A stretch of 64,000 nucleotides of DNA, from the NCBI GenBank assembly GCA_019400425.1, contig JAFREE010000004.1, positions 186,001-250,000 on the forward strand, in the 5' to 3' direction. This DNA is from Hymenochaete sp. R1 (lineage: Eukaryota > Basidiomycota > Agaricomycetes > Hymenochaetales > Hymenochaetaceae). Below the pieces are notes generated by a model. The model was not told the origin of the DNA, did no database searches, and saw only the letters and a program-made list of their open reading frames with translations. The position numbers and the translations under genes are program-made. Below, one piece after another: positions 22,246 through 34,483 of the stretch (position 1 is its first letter; every line of letters starts with the position of its first letter).

Positions 22246-25109
22246 ATGAACAAGGCAGAGCCCCTATCAATCGAGTCCTTACTCGAAAAGCAACGTACGG
22301 AGAAGGAAGCAGCATCGAAGGTGTGATATTCCGCATTTATCATCGTATATTTAGTATTCTAATTACTTCCAATAGCCAAAGTTCCTTTCCAAAGAGGAAC
22401 GTGCCAAATTAGCAATCGAAAAACGCGCTCAAGAGATCAAAGAGCAAAAAGAAAAGGATGAGGCTCAAAAACGGAGACGTGATGAATTCGAGAAGGAGGC
22501 GGAAAGTCTACGTGCCCAGGAAAGAGAACATGACCGGGGTAGGGACGACAGGTATGGGAGAAATAGTCGATGTTAGTAAACAATCGTCTCATCTTCCCTT
22601 TCTCATCCAGTGTAGCGTGCTCAATGATATTTTACAGATGATGATGGGTATAACGATAGAAATTTTGACAGACGAGATCGCGGAGGTAGAAGAGGGAGGC
22701 GGGACGATAGGAGAGATGACAGAGGACGTGGTCTGGACCGCGAACGACCACCGCCTTCGGGACCCTCATCAGCCAGCTTTTCCAACGTTCCAACTGGGCC
22801 GCGAGCGGAAAGGGGACAAAATAGTATTCCAACTGGGCCGCAATCGACTGCCGCAGCACCTCCTCCATCCTCAAATGGCTCATCCGCACTTGCTGCTGCC
22901 TCTTCCAACTATGTCCCCCAGATGAATGATGAGGATTTATCAGCGATACGTTCCAGGTATCTCGGTGTGGACAAAAAGAAACGCAAGGTCAGAAAGATGA
23001 ACGATCGGAAGTTTGTGTTCGATTGGGATGAACAAGAGGATACCCTCGCGTATGATTCGCCCATGGCGATAGGAGCGAACCGACAAGGTGCCCAAGTAGG
23101 GTTTGGCAGGGGTCATTTGGCGGGAATGGATGATGGAGGGGCAAGCAGAGGTACGACCACGACCAATGGCAAGTATTCCGACGCTGTTGAGAGGAGGAAG
23201 GCCACAAAGTCAACAGCTGATGAGAGGCATTGGACTGACAAACCTCTGACCGAGATGCGCGAACGTGACTGGCGGATCTTTAGAGAAGATTTCAGCATTG
23301 CTGCAAGGGGTATGTGCTTTGAATTCGGAAGCAGTTCCATGGTAGATTATACTTATCTTGACCCATAGGTGGCCAAATTCCGCATCCATTAAGGTCATGG
23401 ACAGAATCCGACATTCCTCCTATCATCCTGGAGGTCATCGAAAAAATTGGATACAAGGAACCCTCTGCTATTCAGCGTCAAGCTATTCCAATAGGTTTAC
23501 AAAATCGCGACCTTATCGGTATCGCGGAAACAGGTTTGTCCTTTGTGATTTTGCGGTCACAGCAATCTCTTATCTCAACTTCTCGAATTCCTACAGGTTC
23601 CGGCAAAACGGCCGCCTTCGTCATTCCTATGTTGACCTATATTTCCCATCTTCCACCGTTTACGGATGATAACCGGCATATGGGTCCTTACGCGCTCATC
23701 CTCGCGCCGACGCGTGAATTAGCGCAGCAGATTGAGGTCGAGGCGCGCAAGTTTGCATCACCATTAGGATTCAAATGTGTCTCCATTGTTGGTGGCGTAT
23801 GTATATCTCTTTGAAATTGAAAAGAAGAGGTCGGATGACTTACTCTATTTTGGTGCTTCTGGTGATTCAGCGCGCCGTGGAAGAACAGCAATTTAATTTG
23901 AGAGAGGGCGCCGAAATCATCATCGCCACTCCAGGGAGATTGAAGGATGTCATTGAGCGGCATGTCCTTGTTCTCTCACAATGTTCCTATGTTGTCATGG
24001 ATGAGGCAGACCGCATGGTCAACCTCGGTTTCGAAGCAGAGTTGACGTATATTCTGGATAAGTTACCAACGGAGATGCTCACAGGCGAAGACGAAGGAAT
24101 GATCATGGATGTCGACGGTGAGATGGTGAAGAAGGGTCGAACGAGAGTGACGACACTCTTCTCGGCAACGATGCCACCTGCCGTCGAACGTTTGACTAGG
24201 AAGTATCTCAAGAAGCCCGCTATTGTGACGATTGGTGAGGCTGGACGTGCTGTTGATACCGTTGAGCAACGAGTCGAATTTGTCAACGGAGATGAAAAGA
24301 AGAAGTGGGTGCTTCGTTCGACTTCCTGCAGAGATTGAGCTTACAACTCCCACCAGGATGCGCATGATTGAGATTCTCAATAATGAAGGCTTCACAGCCC
24401 CAATCATTGTCTTTGTCAACCAGAAGAAGACGGCAGACATGGTCTGCAAAGACATCCAACGATCAGGCGTGAGTCATTTCTCATGTGATGGTCATATGAT
24501 ATTTTTCTGAACGATTGTTACGGGCACAGTGGCGCGCTACTACGTTACACTCTGGCAAGAACCAAGAACAACGTGAAGCTGCTCTTCAATCACTCCGGAG
24601 CGGAGAATCGGACGTGTTGGTCGCTACAGACCTTGCTGGACGTGGTATCGACGTGCAAGATGTGACGCTTGTTATCAATTACCAGATGGCCAACACTATC
24701 GAGGCATATGTCCACCGTATCGGTAAATGATGTTTCGCGCTGATAAATTAACTTAAATTGATGTTTCCCACTCGTAGGCCGTACGGGTCGTGCAGGAAAA
24801 GTTGGGACAGCAGTCACGTTCCTTACGAATGACGATGACGAGGTTATGTACGACCTCCGTCAGGGTAAGTTCTATGCATCTCTATTCTAATGTGTCTACT
24901 AACAAGTATTTGTGTATCCATCAGAAATCTCGAAGAGTCCAGTGTCGAAAGTCCCGCCAGAACTGGCGCGACATGAGGTACGCTCTGGGTCTATTCCATC
25001 CCGGTGTCAAGTTCAACGACTGACGTGATTGTTCTTCCTTCGAAAGGCCGCACAAGCTCGCGTTACGCGTGAAATGAAACGGAAGCGCGATGGTGATGAT
25101 CAAGGCTAA
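22246..25109 (+). CDS. PRP28: Pre-mRNA splicing DEAD-box RNA helicase PRP28
   Basis: The helicase that drives exchange of U1 for U6 snRNP at the 5' splice site (DDX23 in animals). Eleven exons: 22246-22320, 22376-22571, 22638-23309, 23369-23533, 23597-23796, 23871-24304, 24357-24468, 24530-24722, 24778-24864, 24925-24977 and 25047-25109, giving 749 residues. The N-terminus is a charged Lys/Glu/Arg coiled region followed by a [14 protein letters not shown] stretch, as in PRP28. Helicase motifs run in order: Q-motif ([14 protein letters not shown]), [42 protein letters not shown] and [11 protein letters not shown]. Introns interrupt motifs I and VI. The start at 22246 opens on SIEEALL-type sequence ([12 protein letters not shown]) seen in orthologues. 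The second intron uses the GTTAGT donor at 22572; the nearer GTATGG gives a stop. Confidence 0.95.
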
Positions 25110-28100
25110 ATCATTATGTCTTTTCTTCGTTTGGTCATGTGCAAGGGTTCTGGAGGACTTTTTTTCCATGTTAATGTGTATTCAAAAGCACAAGCACACG
25201 AGTAGAAGCAAAATGTACTCGGACACGGGTACGAAGATGCATGCTGAATTGGGTTATGCGGTCGTACCCATCTTCAAGTCATTCAATGGTGTTCGGGAAC
25301 ATCCTCAAAAAGCACCTTTTGTGGTACACATCCATACTCATGTCAAACGGAGCAGCAAGACAGATGACCTGATGTGTGGCGTCTCGTTGTGTGTGTTTGT
25401 CTGCGGATCCATGGAAGAAAACTGAGTCAAGGTCCACTTCATGAGCGTGCTGGTGCTCGTAGCGAAGCGGGTGATGTTCGCATAAGACAACTTACTTGCG
25501 TTGTTGCACCTAATGGACTTAAGTGGCGCATATAATATCCCGCCCCACAAGTATAAGCTGACTTGGTAGGTATACTGCTGGAGTACGAAAACCCAACGGA
25601 GGAAGCTAGAGAAAAGGGTGTGATCGCGTACTAATACCCACCTCAAACTTCGAAGAATTGCAGAACACCGATGGCGATACGGCGACCCATTTCCTGGATT
25701 GCTTCTGCTTCGTGTACCTCAGCGCCCGAGCCTAGGATCCCTATTCCTACGTATCCGGCCTCGTGCACCGGGGACGGGCTCCCTTGTGATGCTTCGAAAA
25801 ACATGTGCGTGCGTATTTGGGAGAACATACGAGTTTACGCCGAGGAGCTTGTGGCTGATGTGCTGTGCAGTGTTATGAAGCTGGGAATGTTCAATAGGGA
25901 GCGTTCTCTCACATGGCGTGGTCGAGGTCGTCCTTCTAAGTCTGGTAGTCTGGGCGTGTGTCTGAGAGTGTTCAATTTTTCACCCGTGGTGAAGTTCAGA
26001 GGACTGTATTTGGGTTCTCGAATAGGCTTTGCGAGCGTGAACATCCGCTCCATTATCATAAGTCCAAGTCACCGTGATTAATGTAAGCTTACAAGCCTCC
26101 GAGTCTTAAGTCGTGGGTACATTCATGCATATTTTGTTGATGAAACGTGCAAAAAAGTGAAATAGGGACTCAGGAGTGAAACATCTGACCAAGTCCAGGC
26201 CGGCGAGCCTGGTTAGTAACCAACCTCGGCCAGAGTCTTCGAGTACTCGTACTGAATTCCGCGACAAAATCGCGGACATTCATGCACATCATGAGGTGTC
26301 AAGCTTAAGGCTCGCAAGGCCAAGTCAGGATTTCAGAACGCCAGCCTCAGATGGATGCCAACACGCAGTATACAACACAGTACTAGTCACAGGGCCCCTG
26401 CCGATGTTAGGGTTTGCCAAGCGCAAAATAGACTCTTAAACATGCAGGGAGGGAGGGCTGGGACTTTTCTGGGCAAACTCGTCCTCCGAGTCGTAATTCT
26501 ATTCATCGGCAACGACACACGTTTGTATGTGCGTGCAGAAGTGCGGTTGAGTCCGGCGGTCAGAGTCAGCCACTCGAGTTTCTTCATCTTCATCCTTGTT
26601 CTTCGGCATGATTTCTGAGGCTGCTGCCGAAGACTGAGTGAAACATCGGACGGCCTGTCTTCCTCATCGTCAACGTCATCGTCGTAATAACGCACATACC
26701 ATCGTCGTCGTCGTATCCGTATCCGTATCTACATTTCAGAATCTCAGGTCCTTCAGGCCCATTGCTATAGACCGGGTGCATTCCTATCCTCTCCTCCCGA
26801 CATCCCCACACACAGGCCCCCACAGGAGGCACGTCCGACGACGTGCGTTTCGGCTCGAAATGTCCCGCTTTAGTAAAGATTACAAAGCGTGCCTGCTGCT
26901 TCCGATGTTGTTGACATTGCTACTGATGCTGACGATAGTAAACACAGACTTGAAGGGCACATACGTACGAAAATTGCTGTCTCAACTTTCTGCACCAGCC
27001 TCCGGAAGAAGCAGTACCAGTGGCGGCAGCGGCGGCGGCCGGTGCAAGCTCAGAGAGACAGCGCGCTCGTTCGACCAATCTTCGTGCTTCACTTGACTTG
27101 CTTTGAAAGATTGATGCCCAGTTCGTTGGCGGAGATTCTTCGGCCGTCCAGCGTGAGTTTGCATCACAGCGCATTCCAGTCTGCCTGACAACCTCCTGCC
27201 ATTATTGTTGTTTATGGGAGCCGCAATTGGTCCATCGGCTTCGGCACTGATGTTGTGCCGTTTCTGCCGTCGTCTGCGTTTCCGCAACACCTTTTGATTC
27301 ATCAGCCCAAACAGAAAACACCCTTCCCTCGAACACGATCCCAATTGTATTGTATTGTATCTCTTGTCCCGCTCCACCCAGCTCGAACGGAACAAAGAAA
27401 GCGGCAAGGCAAACACCACCAAGCATGAAACGGAATGGTGGGGAAGAGGAAATGGCTCGTTGGGGCCCATGTGGATGATTCGGACCGAAGGGAATGTGCA
27501 TGGGACGCATGGGCTTTTGGCCGACGCTCCGATCCCGCAAGGGACGCAAAATGAAAATGAGACGCGGGTGTGTGGGGCGCGTTCGTCGGCTCCTCCGAGG
27601 CCGGAGTTGATGACGGCATCGGTTACAGGAGTGGTATACTTCTATAAACGGAGTGTGTACCCGTTTATGGTAAGTTGCGGATCATCGGACTTGTTCGCTG
27701 GTTCGGACGACTCGGATTTTCTGCCGGGACCGGTGCCGGAAAACTAGGTTTGGGGAACGGCAAGTTCTTATCTCTCGCTTCGCCGAGCAGTTACGAGCGA
27801 GCGAGCCAAATGATCAGGAACTTTTGCTGCTTCTAAAGGCTGGTCGGGAACGGATTAAGGATGGATTCTTTCTGTGTGGGCTTTCTAGATGACTTGTAAG
27901 TGCAACGGCAGCCGACCCAACCCTCTATCGTTCGCGTGCGAGTGGATTGGCTTCTCTAGCTTCTCTCGACGGCTGAGCCGTGTGTAAGACGCGTGGGTTG
28001 TGAAGAAACGCCAGAGGCGTTAGAGTGGGAGTTGTTCGCGTCTGATTTTTGCCACAACTACCCAACTACCCGCCATGCAACCACGACAGAAACGATATAC

Positions 28101-29589
28101 CCTGGAATGTGTTGATGATGATGTTGCTGATGCACGAAGATTTGCGCGTGCCGTTGTCACCGCAATCGCATGAATAAGAGCGCCCTGATTGAATGAATTT
28201 GAATTAGAAAACATTCCCCCCCCCGCATCGCGTCACTTTTCGCCTGCACGCTCTGCAATCCGCGGGCGTATGGGGTAAATTTATCTCTCGCCTGCCGATT
28301 GGGCGGGGGCTTTCGGCACGATATCTGACCCTGCCATTGGCATTGGACTCGCTCACTCGCCGCACCTTCGGCATCGATAAGCTTTCCCAATCCGGGGCGA
28401 TTGGTACTAAAATCTGTGCCCTATCTTTCCCGAGTCTTTTCACGTATTAGATAACTGAATTGCTCGGAGCAATTGCTCGAAGGTTGGATGGGGAAGAAGA
28501 CACGGAGGAGGTCGAACGTGCTTTCATTTCCACTGTAGAAGGCGCTTTCGAGTCTGAGGTGAGGTTGTGTGAGTAATGCTGAAGTGGCCAAGGAATCGAC
28601 GATCTTAGCTGGGAAGAGGGAGATACCGGATCAACAAAGGGGAAGGAGAGAATGCATGCCATGAGAATAAGGGGCTGTCTGGAGGAGAGTAACCATAAGA
28701 GGGAGCATCATATGGTGAAGTGGGCGATAGGATGCCCAATAGGCAAGATACACACAAGGCCGAGATCAGTCTGTGACGCTACATATAGAAAGGAAGCGGT
28801 AAGATGCAGTTGCGTGTGTATATAAAGTGACGCATTATGGCGTTTAGCGGGCGTTGAGAACAGAGTGCCCGACTCACAAATCCGATCTGTGTGGATGCAC
28901 AGCGAGGTGAAACGTCGCAACGAATGGGGAGGAACCCCGCCAATTGAGCGCATAGCCTGATTGAGAGTCCCAGTGCTTTCAAGGTGGAATTGAGATGGGA
29001 ACCTGAGCGACCGGGAGAGACGCAGGGACGAAGGCCTAGAGGAATCGATGAATCGGTGAAATTCTTGTGTGTGGGGTCTCTGGTTGGCTGGCGATGGTGA
29101 TGGTTGGGGAGACACCAGTGTGTCTATTTCCAGCTAAAATGTGAAAATCAAACAAAAGATGGACGTTGAGGTGTACTATGTTAACTGTCTATCAGGCTCA
29201 ATGACCCAGGGGCCTTTTGTCAAAATGTCTGTGGGATAAGAGAGGTGCGGCGAGCGGGAAGTCAAAGGAGGAAGATGGAAGAAAGAAAGGGATCATCACA
29301 TACTCACTCAGAGAGTTTGAAAAGAAAAGGAGACTCGGCTCGGCGTTTCGGTCCGTGCGGCTGAGAAGTAACCATAAATGGAAGTACACAGAAAAATAAA
29401 ATAGATAAAATAATTAAAATCATTTTAATATTCTATTAAATTACGGGGAGCTTGAAATCGCGCTTGACCTGACCTGACCACTCCCTCTCTCATCATCATC
29501 ATCGCTCCTCTCCATCCTTCATCCATATCTCCCCCTCCTAGCCGTCGTCGTCGACCTCCTCTCCCATCTGCACCCGCCACGCAGACACC
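25110..29589. other. Long gene-poor region before the HAL-type kinase
   Basis: About 4.5 kb. Apart from the doubtful fragment at 25643-26059, no ORF has recognisable domains, plausible splice chains or codon texture like the neighbours. Simple sequence is frequent, for example TCGTCGTCGT near 26700, TTGTATTGTAT near 27345 and CCCCCCCCG near 28220. The 3' part probably contains the promoter and a long 5' leader of the kinase gene. No tRNA was recognised. Confidence 0.5.
25643..26059 (-). pseudogene. Possible degenerate coding fragment, unassigned
   Basis: Two minus-strand frames read like protein: MIMERMFTLAKPIREPKYSP (from 26059) and, after a break, GYVGIGILGSGAEVHEAEAI continuing to IAIGVLQFFEV (ending 25643). 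A good 52-nt intron can be placed between CGC CAT and CACATCAGC. No splice combination I tried joins both halves in one frame, which suggests a frameshift or a chance resemblance. The family is not recognised. If real, it would be the missing divergent partner of the HAL-type kinase, though 3.5 kb away. Confidence 0.25.
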
Positions 29590-32500
29590 ATGCTTTCCGC
29601 AAAACCGATGGAAGCCGTGGCGTACGCTTTCCCGGCGCGTACCGGCGGAGGTGGAAGTGGTAGCAGCCATGGTGGTTCAGACGCCCCTGGCGCCAACTCA
29701 AATGCGGCTGTCTCTTCTAGCCTGCATATCGTCACCGTGGACGGTCGCAAGCTCTCTACCTCGTCTCAACCTTCACCAAAGCTCCCATACCCTCGCGCGA
29801 ACTCCGCAGACGACCTATCGACACGCCAGTCGACATTGAGCATATCGTCTTCACAGCACTCGCACTCCTCGCAAGAGATATCTTCTCCAACCGAAGCCAG
29901 TTTCGGTGCGAGTGCGGGAAACCGACCTCGGGCGAGCCAGGCAAATTTGCTTGTAGTGCCTGAAGTGGACGATTCGACGGGCCGTGTAGCACTTGAGCAG
30001 GTCATGGCAAAGGAAGAGGTTCGTCGCCATCATCCATCAGCAGCTTCACAACTTTTGCATTTTTTTTCTGTTTCCTTTCTTTCTTTCTTTCGTTACATTT
30101 GCATTTCTTTTTTGCTCGCCGGTGTATGTTTATCCATGGGCGCGGAATGTCTTATGTCCCACCATCTTCGGAGGAGCGGCTTATTGGTTTACATACTTAC
30201 CCAACGGAGTCGCGTCATCGCTTATGTGTCAGGCGTCCACCCTCATTTTAGCTACATACACACACACAAATCTCCTCCATCTCGCGCTCTCTTTCTCTCC
30301 TTCCACACCCATCTCCCTGCCTTCTCATCTTTGCATCCATGGATCCTCTGTTTTCATAGACCGTCAACATTGCTTTTCCCGATCGCTTCAGTTTTTTCAG
30401 CTCTGACGCATAAACTCACTTGATTGATATACCCTCCTTTGCACTTTAGAATTCACATTCGGCTCACCGTTCCGCACAACTTTCCATCTCCCTCCCTCCT
30501 TCACCTCCCGCGCTCGACCCCAACTCCCATTTCTCTCCCGCCACCCTCACTCCCTCCGAGCGGCCGTCTGCAAGCCCAACCCGCTTTGCACGACCTTCGC
30601 AGCGGCGTAGCTTGTTCGGCTTTCATTCTCCCTTCTCGCCCTCCGCTACGCAGCCTCCCTCACCCGCAGAGCTTGCTCACGCTGCGCCCACTATGGCAGT
30701 CACCCCGGCATCGTCTCCTAAACATGAGCACCACAAGCACATGGGGCCCCTTCACGAGCTCAAACGTTTCTTGAACCACCACATCCCTCATCATAGTCAT
30801 CACAACCGCTCACACGGTCATCTGTCTGCTCCTCAGCGCAGGGCAGTGTCATCGTCTACGGCGAGCTCAAATACAGGCTCACGAGCAGGCACCGCTATTC
30901 ACACGCCTGGCGAACCACATGAGACGCCTGACAATCAGGCTCGCGGCTCTGGCTTTGCAAATACGGCCATGTACGGGTCGGGTGATAGCACCCCGCATCC
31001 AGGTGCTCAAGCGCGCGCGAATGGTAAGGCCCCGGGCCATTCAAATTCAAGGCGTATCGTATCATCGTTCTCGAGGAGGTCATCTGAGAAGAGGAAATCT
31101 ACTGCAACTGTTCAAGAGGCAAACGGGAATCACATCAATGACACTCTTCCACCCTCGCACGATGCGGTGAAGCACGCAAAGGGTCGACCAAGCACAAGTG
31201 AAGATGGAATGTCCTCCGGCGCGTCAGCTTCAGGACATCGGAGCCATTCAGGCGATGAGAAGTCGTCGAGATTCACCGACAGGAAGAGCTATTCGCCCCC
31301 TAATGCCTCCGGTTACGCCTCGCCTTCAGAGTCTGGACACAGCACAATCAGTTTGCATCACATTCAGCACGCTCTCCAAACGCATCATAATCGGCAACAT
31401 GGTCAGCACAATGCCATAGTTTCGCTTTCGGAAGCGACCCACGCGCATCTGTCGAAGAAGTATGGTAAATGGGGTCGTGTTCTTGGATCCGGTGCAGGTG
31501 GGACAGTACGATTGATCAAGGCCTCAACGAAGAATGGTGGTCGCATCTACGCTGTGAAGGAGTTCCGCCCGAGGCGTAATGGGGAGACTGAGAAAGAGTA
31601 CCAGAAGAAAGTGACTGCCGAGTTCTGCGTGGGAAGCACGTTGCACCACCCAAACATCATCGAGACGGTCGATATCGTCAGCGATCATGGCCACTATTAT
31701 GAGGTATGAGTCTTGGCCAATCACATTCATCATCTAGTTCTAATTCTGAGACATACTTTGACCGACCGCACGTTCGTCCTCAGGTCATGGAGTACGCACC
31801 CTTCGACCTATTCAGTGTTGTCATGTCCCAAAAAATGTCCCGTCCCGAGATCTATTGTGTGTTCCGACAGATTTGCGATGGTGTTGAGTACTTGCACTCT
31901 ATGGGTCTTGCTCATCGCGATTTGAAACTTGATAACTGCGTCATGACGGAGTGCAACGTGGTCAAGTTAATTGATTTTGGTACTGCTACCGTCTTCCACT
32001 ATCCCGGCAAGCAACAGGTCAAGGCCACTGGTATCGTCGGATCGGATCCCTATCTTGCTCCCGAAGTGCTCAGTGATGAGAGCTACGATCCAAGGAAGAC
32101 GGATGTGTGGAGTGTCGCGATGATCTTTATGTGTATGATCTTGAGGAGATTCCCGTGGAAGCTGCCTGACCCCAAAACGGATCCGAACTTTAGGAATTTC
32201 GTCCACGCCCACCCCTCCCTTAGTGAGAAGCCTGCGCCGAAGAAAATTGGTATGAAGAAGGCTGGGTCAAAAGAGGCATCAGTCAGTCAACCTTCTCGTT
32301 CTGCAAGTGGCGGATCGGCGGACATGGACTCAAGCTTGGCCTCTTCTGACACGACCGCATCTTCCATTCTTAACCCGAGTGATAATGAATCTGGTTCGGA
32401 AGAGACGATGCCGACGTCTGAGGATGGGATGGATAGCGGAAGTGAGAATGAAGAAGATGAGCACTCGATGTTCAAGAATGAAATCCTGGATGCCCAGGTT

Positions 32501-33376
32501 CATCATCCCAGTGGCAGTATAACGACACTTCCAGCTATCTTACTTCCGGAACCCGCTGTCGTGGAGTCGCATGCCGACCAACCGATACGATCACCATTCG
32601 AAGGTGAACGCAGCATTGATGCCAGTGACCTGCAATTCGCCCGCCCGAGTGCTGTCACTGCAAGTGCGCCTGCAAGCCCTATTCTTCGCGCGACTACGCC
32701 TGATATCAGCTTGCCCGATCCGGACAAGGATCAGAGTGAAACGACGATCGGCGCAAGTGCTGTCGAGACACCGAAGGCAGAAAGGAGACCTAGGAGATCG
32801 AGCTCGACACCTATGACACCCACCGTAGGCGCCGAAGCAATCAGGACGCCTATACCCCGTGTGCCCAACCCAGTCCCAGTCGCGACTGATGCTGCACAGC
32901 CTGAGAGCAAGCAAGAGCGATCGAGCGGAGACGTGAACAACACCACTGACGCCCCAGAAGGAAGGAAACGCTCTGATAGTGTAGTTACTACGCAAGCTGG
33001 AGCCGCCGACTCGATATTCCGCCTACTCCCACGGGAAACGCGCAACGCGTTACGCCGTATGATGCATATCGACCCGGAGGCACGTTGTACCTTGACAGAC
33101 CTTTTGAAGGGTAAAGGGAAGCAATCTGCTTTGCTCTGCGGTTGCCCTCGTCCTCTCAAGGAAAGCGAGAAGGTCAAGACTGACGGCGATAGCACGGGCA
33201 TGGACAGTCCTGGACATTGCCAAGACCACTGCTGTGAACCAGAAGAGGAGGACGATGGTGACGAATGGCTTAAGAGCGTGATCCCATGTTCGTCGTTGGA
33301 CAATGGTGCTCGTGCAGACCATACGCACGTGAAGTTTGTTGTGGAAGAGAAGCCTGCGAAGAGACGATTATTTTAA
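29590..33376 (+). CDS. HAL/SAT4-type serine/threonine protein kinase
   Basis: Exons 29590-30018, 30450-31703 and 31784-33376 give 1,091 residues. The 431-nt first intron joins MAKEE to NSHSAHRS in phase 0. Residues 1-470 are Ser/Pro/His-rich and disordered. The kinase core follows: glycine loop [14 protein letters not shown] (about 487), YAVKEF lysine (about 510), HRDLKLDN (about 605), DFGTA (about 625), then [11 protein letters not shown]. The wording of the core ([37 protein letters not shown]) is that of fungal HRK1/SAT4/HAL5/NPR-family kinases, which regulate plasma-membrane ion pumps and nutrient permeases. An acidic insert of about 260 residues separates this from the final helix ([20 protein letters not shown]). 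All key catalytic residues are present. The exact orthologue is not assigned. Confidence 0.9.
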
Positions 33377-34483
33377 CGACTCCGTTGTTTTTGCTGTGAC
33401 TGTTAGCAGCTTAAGGACTTGTTGCGATTCCGAATATGGTACGACGGTCTTAATGCATGCACTGTTCACGGACGATTGCATGGTAGAGAGCCTCGATTTA
33501 TTTTTCTTCTCGCCATTACATTTCCCCCTTCCATCCTTTCTTCCGAGACTTTTTTCTACGCCTTGATACCGCCATCTCCTCCACTTTGCCCTCCGTCCCC
33601 CTTTCCCTTTCATCTATCTATTGTCGCTCACATTCATCATTCTCCACACCGGATGCCTATAAGTTCGCTTTTCAAAAGCGATTCTTGTAAGTGTCCGAGT
33701 GCCTTCGTCCATTCACGCATTTCCCCTCACGTACACCAACAACACATTGCACATGATTTAAAGAAGCAGGAAAAGTCATCTTTATGTTACGATTGTAGAA
33801 GACAAGTATGACAACCCGGTGTAATATCATTTGGCTTGGTTCATTATATATATAAATACTCGTGAAAAATCGTGTGCGGGTGCAAGCTGCCCTTTTCTTG
33901 AGAGTGTTCCCCAACGATGGCTCTTTTCTACTTCGAACCTCCTTGATTTGGTGCAGTGTGAGTCGATTTCCGGAACTCATTGACAAGTCCCTTCTAGAGA
34001 TTTTCAACTCGGTGTTTGTTTGTTTCTCGTGTTCCACTCTTTCATTACGGGCAATTCGAACGCCTGAACGCATCATCCGCTCTTAAATTTTATGTTGGAC
34101 GGATGTTAGTTCTTAATCTCCGTCCTTCAAGTTCGTTCCGGTGGTCTAGTGCAAGAGAGAAAGAAGCCTCGTCTCTCTTACAAAAGGCATTGCTTCACGT
34201 GGAAGGAAGACGATTCTACCCAACGAGTGAGAGCTCCCAGATGAGGTAGATGAAAGGTTCGTGGTGTTTACACAACCATTATGGTCAGATATTCTAAGCC
34301 ACACGAGTCAAGGCACAATCATTCTACTTTCAGGTAAAGCTAGGTGCGGATCGAGGTGATGTCTTTCGTTTATATCTTACTCAATTACGATACATATATT
34401 GTCGGATAGATGATACAAATACAACATCTATTCAAGAAGAACTGTTACTTCCAGGCGGCCCGGGTGCGCAAGCCACACAACAA
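33377..34483. other. Convergent intergenic region, kinase / kynureninase
   Basis: About 1.1 kb between two gene tails. Pyrimidine-rich stretches near 33490-33620 fit a 3' UTR. No coding signal or RNA gene was recognised. Confidence 0.45.

Noticed and set aside
26638..27750. Several overlapping ORFs on both strands
   Set aside because: No domain, no coherent splice chain, and low-complexity triplet runs explain the open frames.
29993..30449. Hydrophobic ORF continuing past exon 1 of the kinase
   Set aside because: It is the 431-nt intron. Splicing 30018 to 30450 restores a Ser/Pro frame that runs into the kinase.
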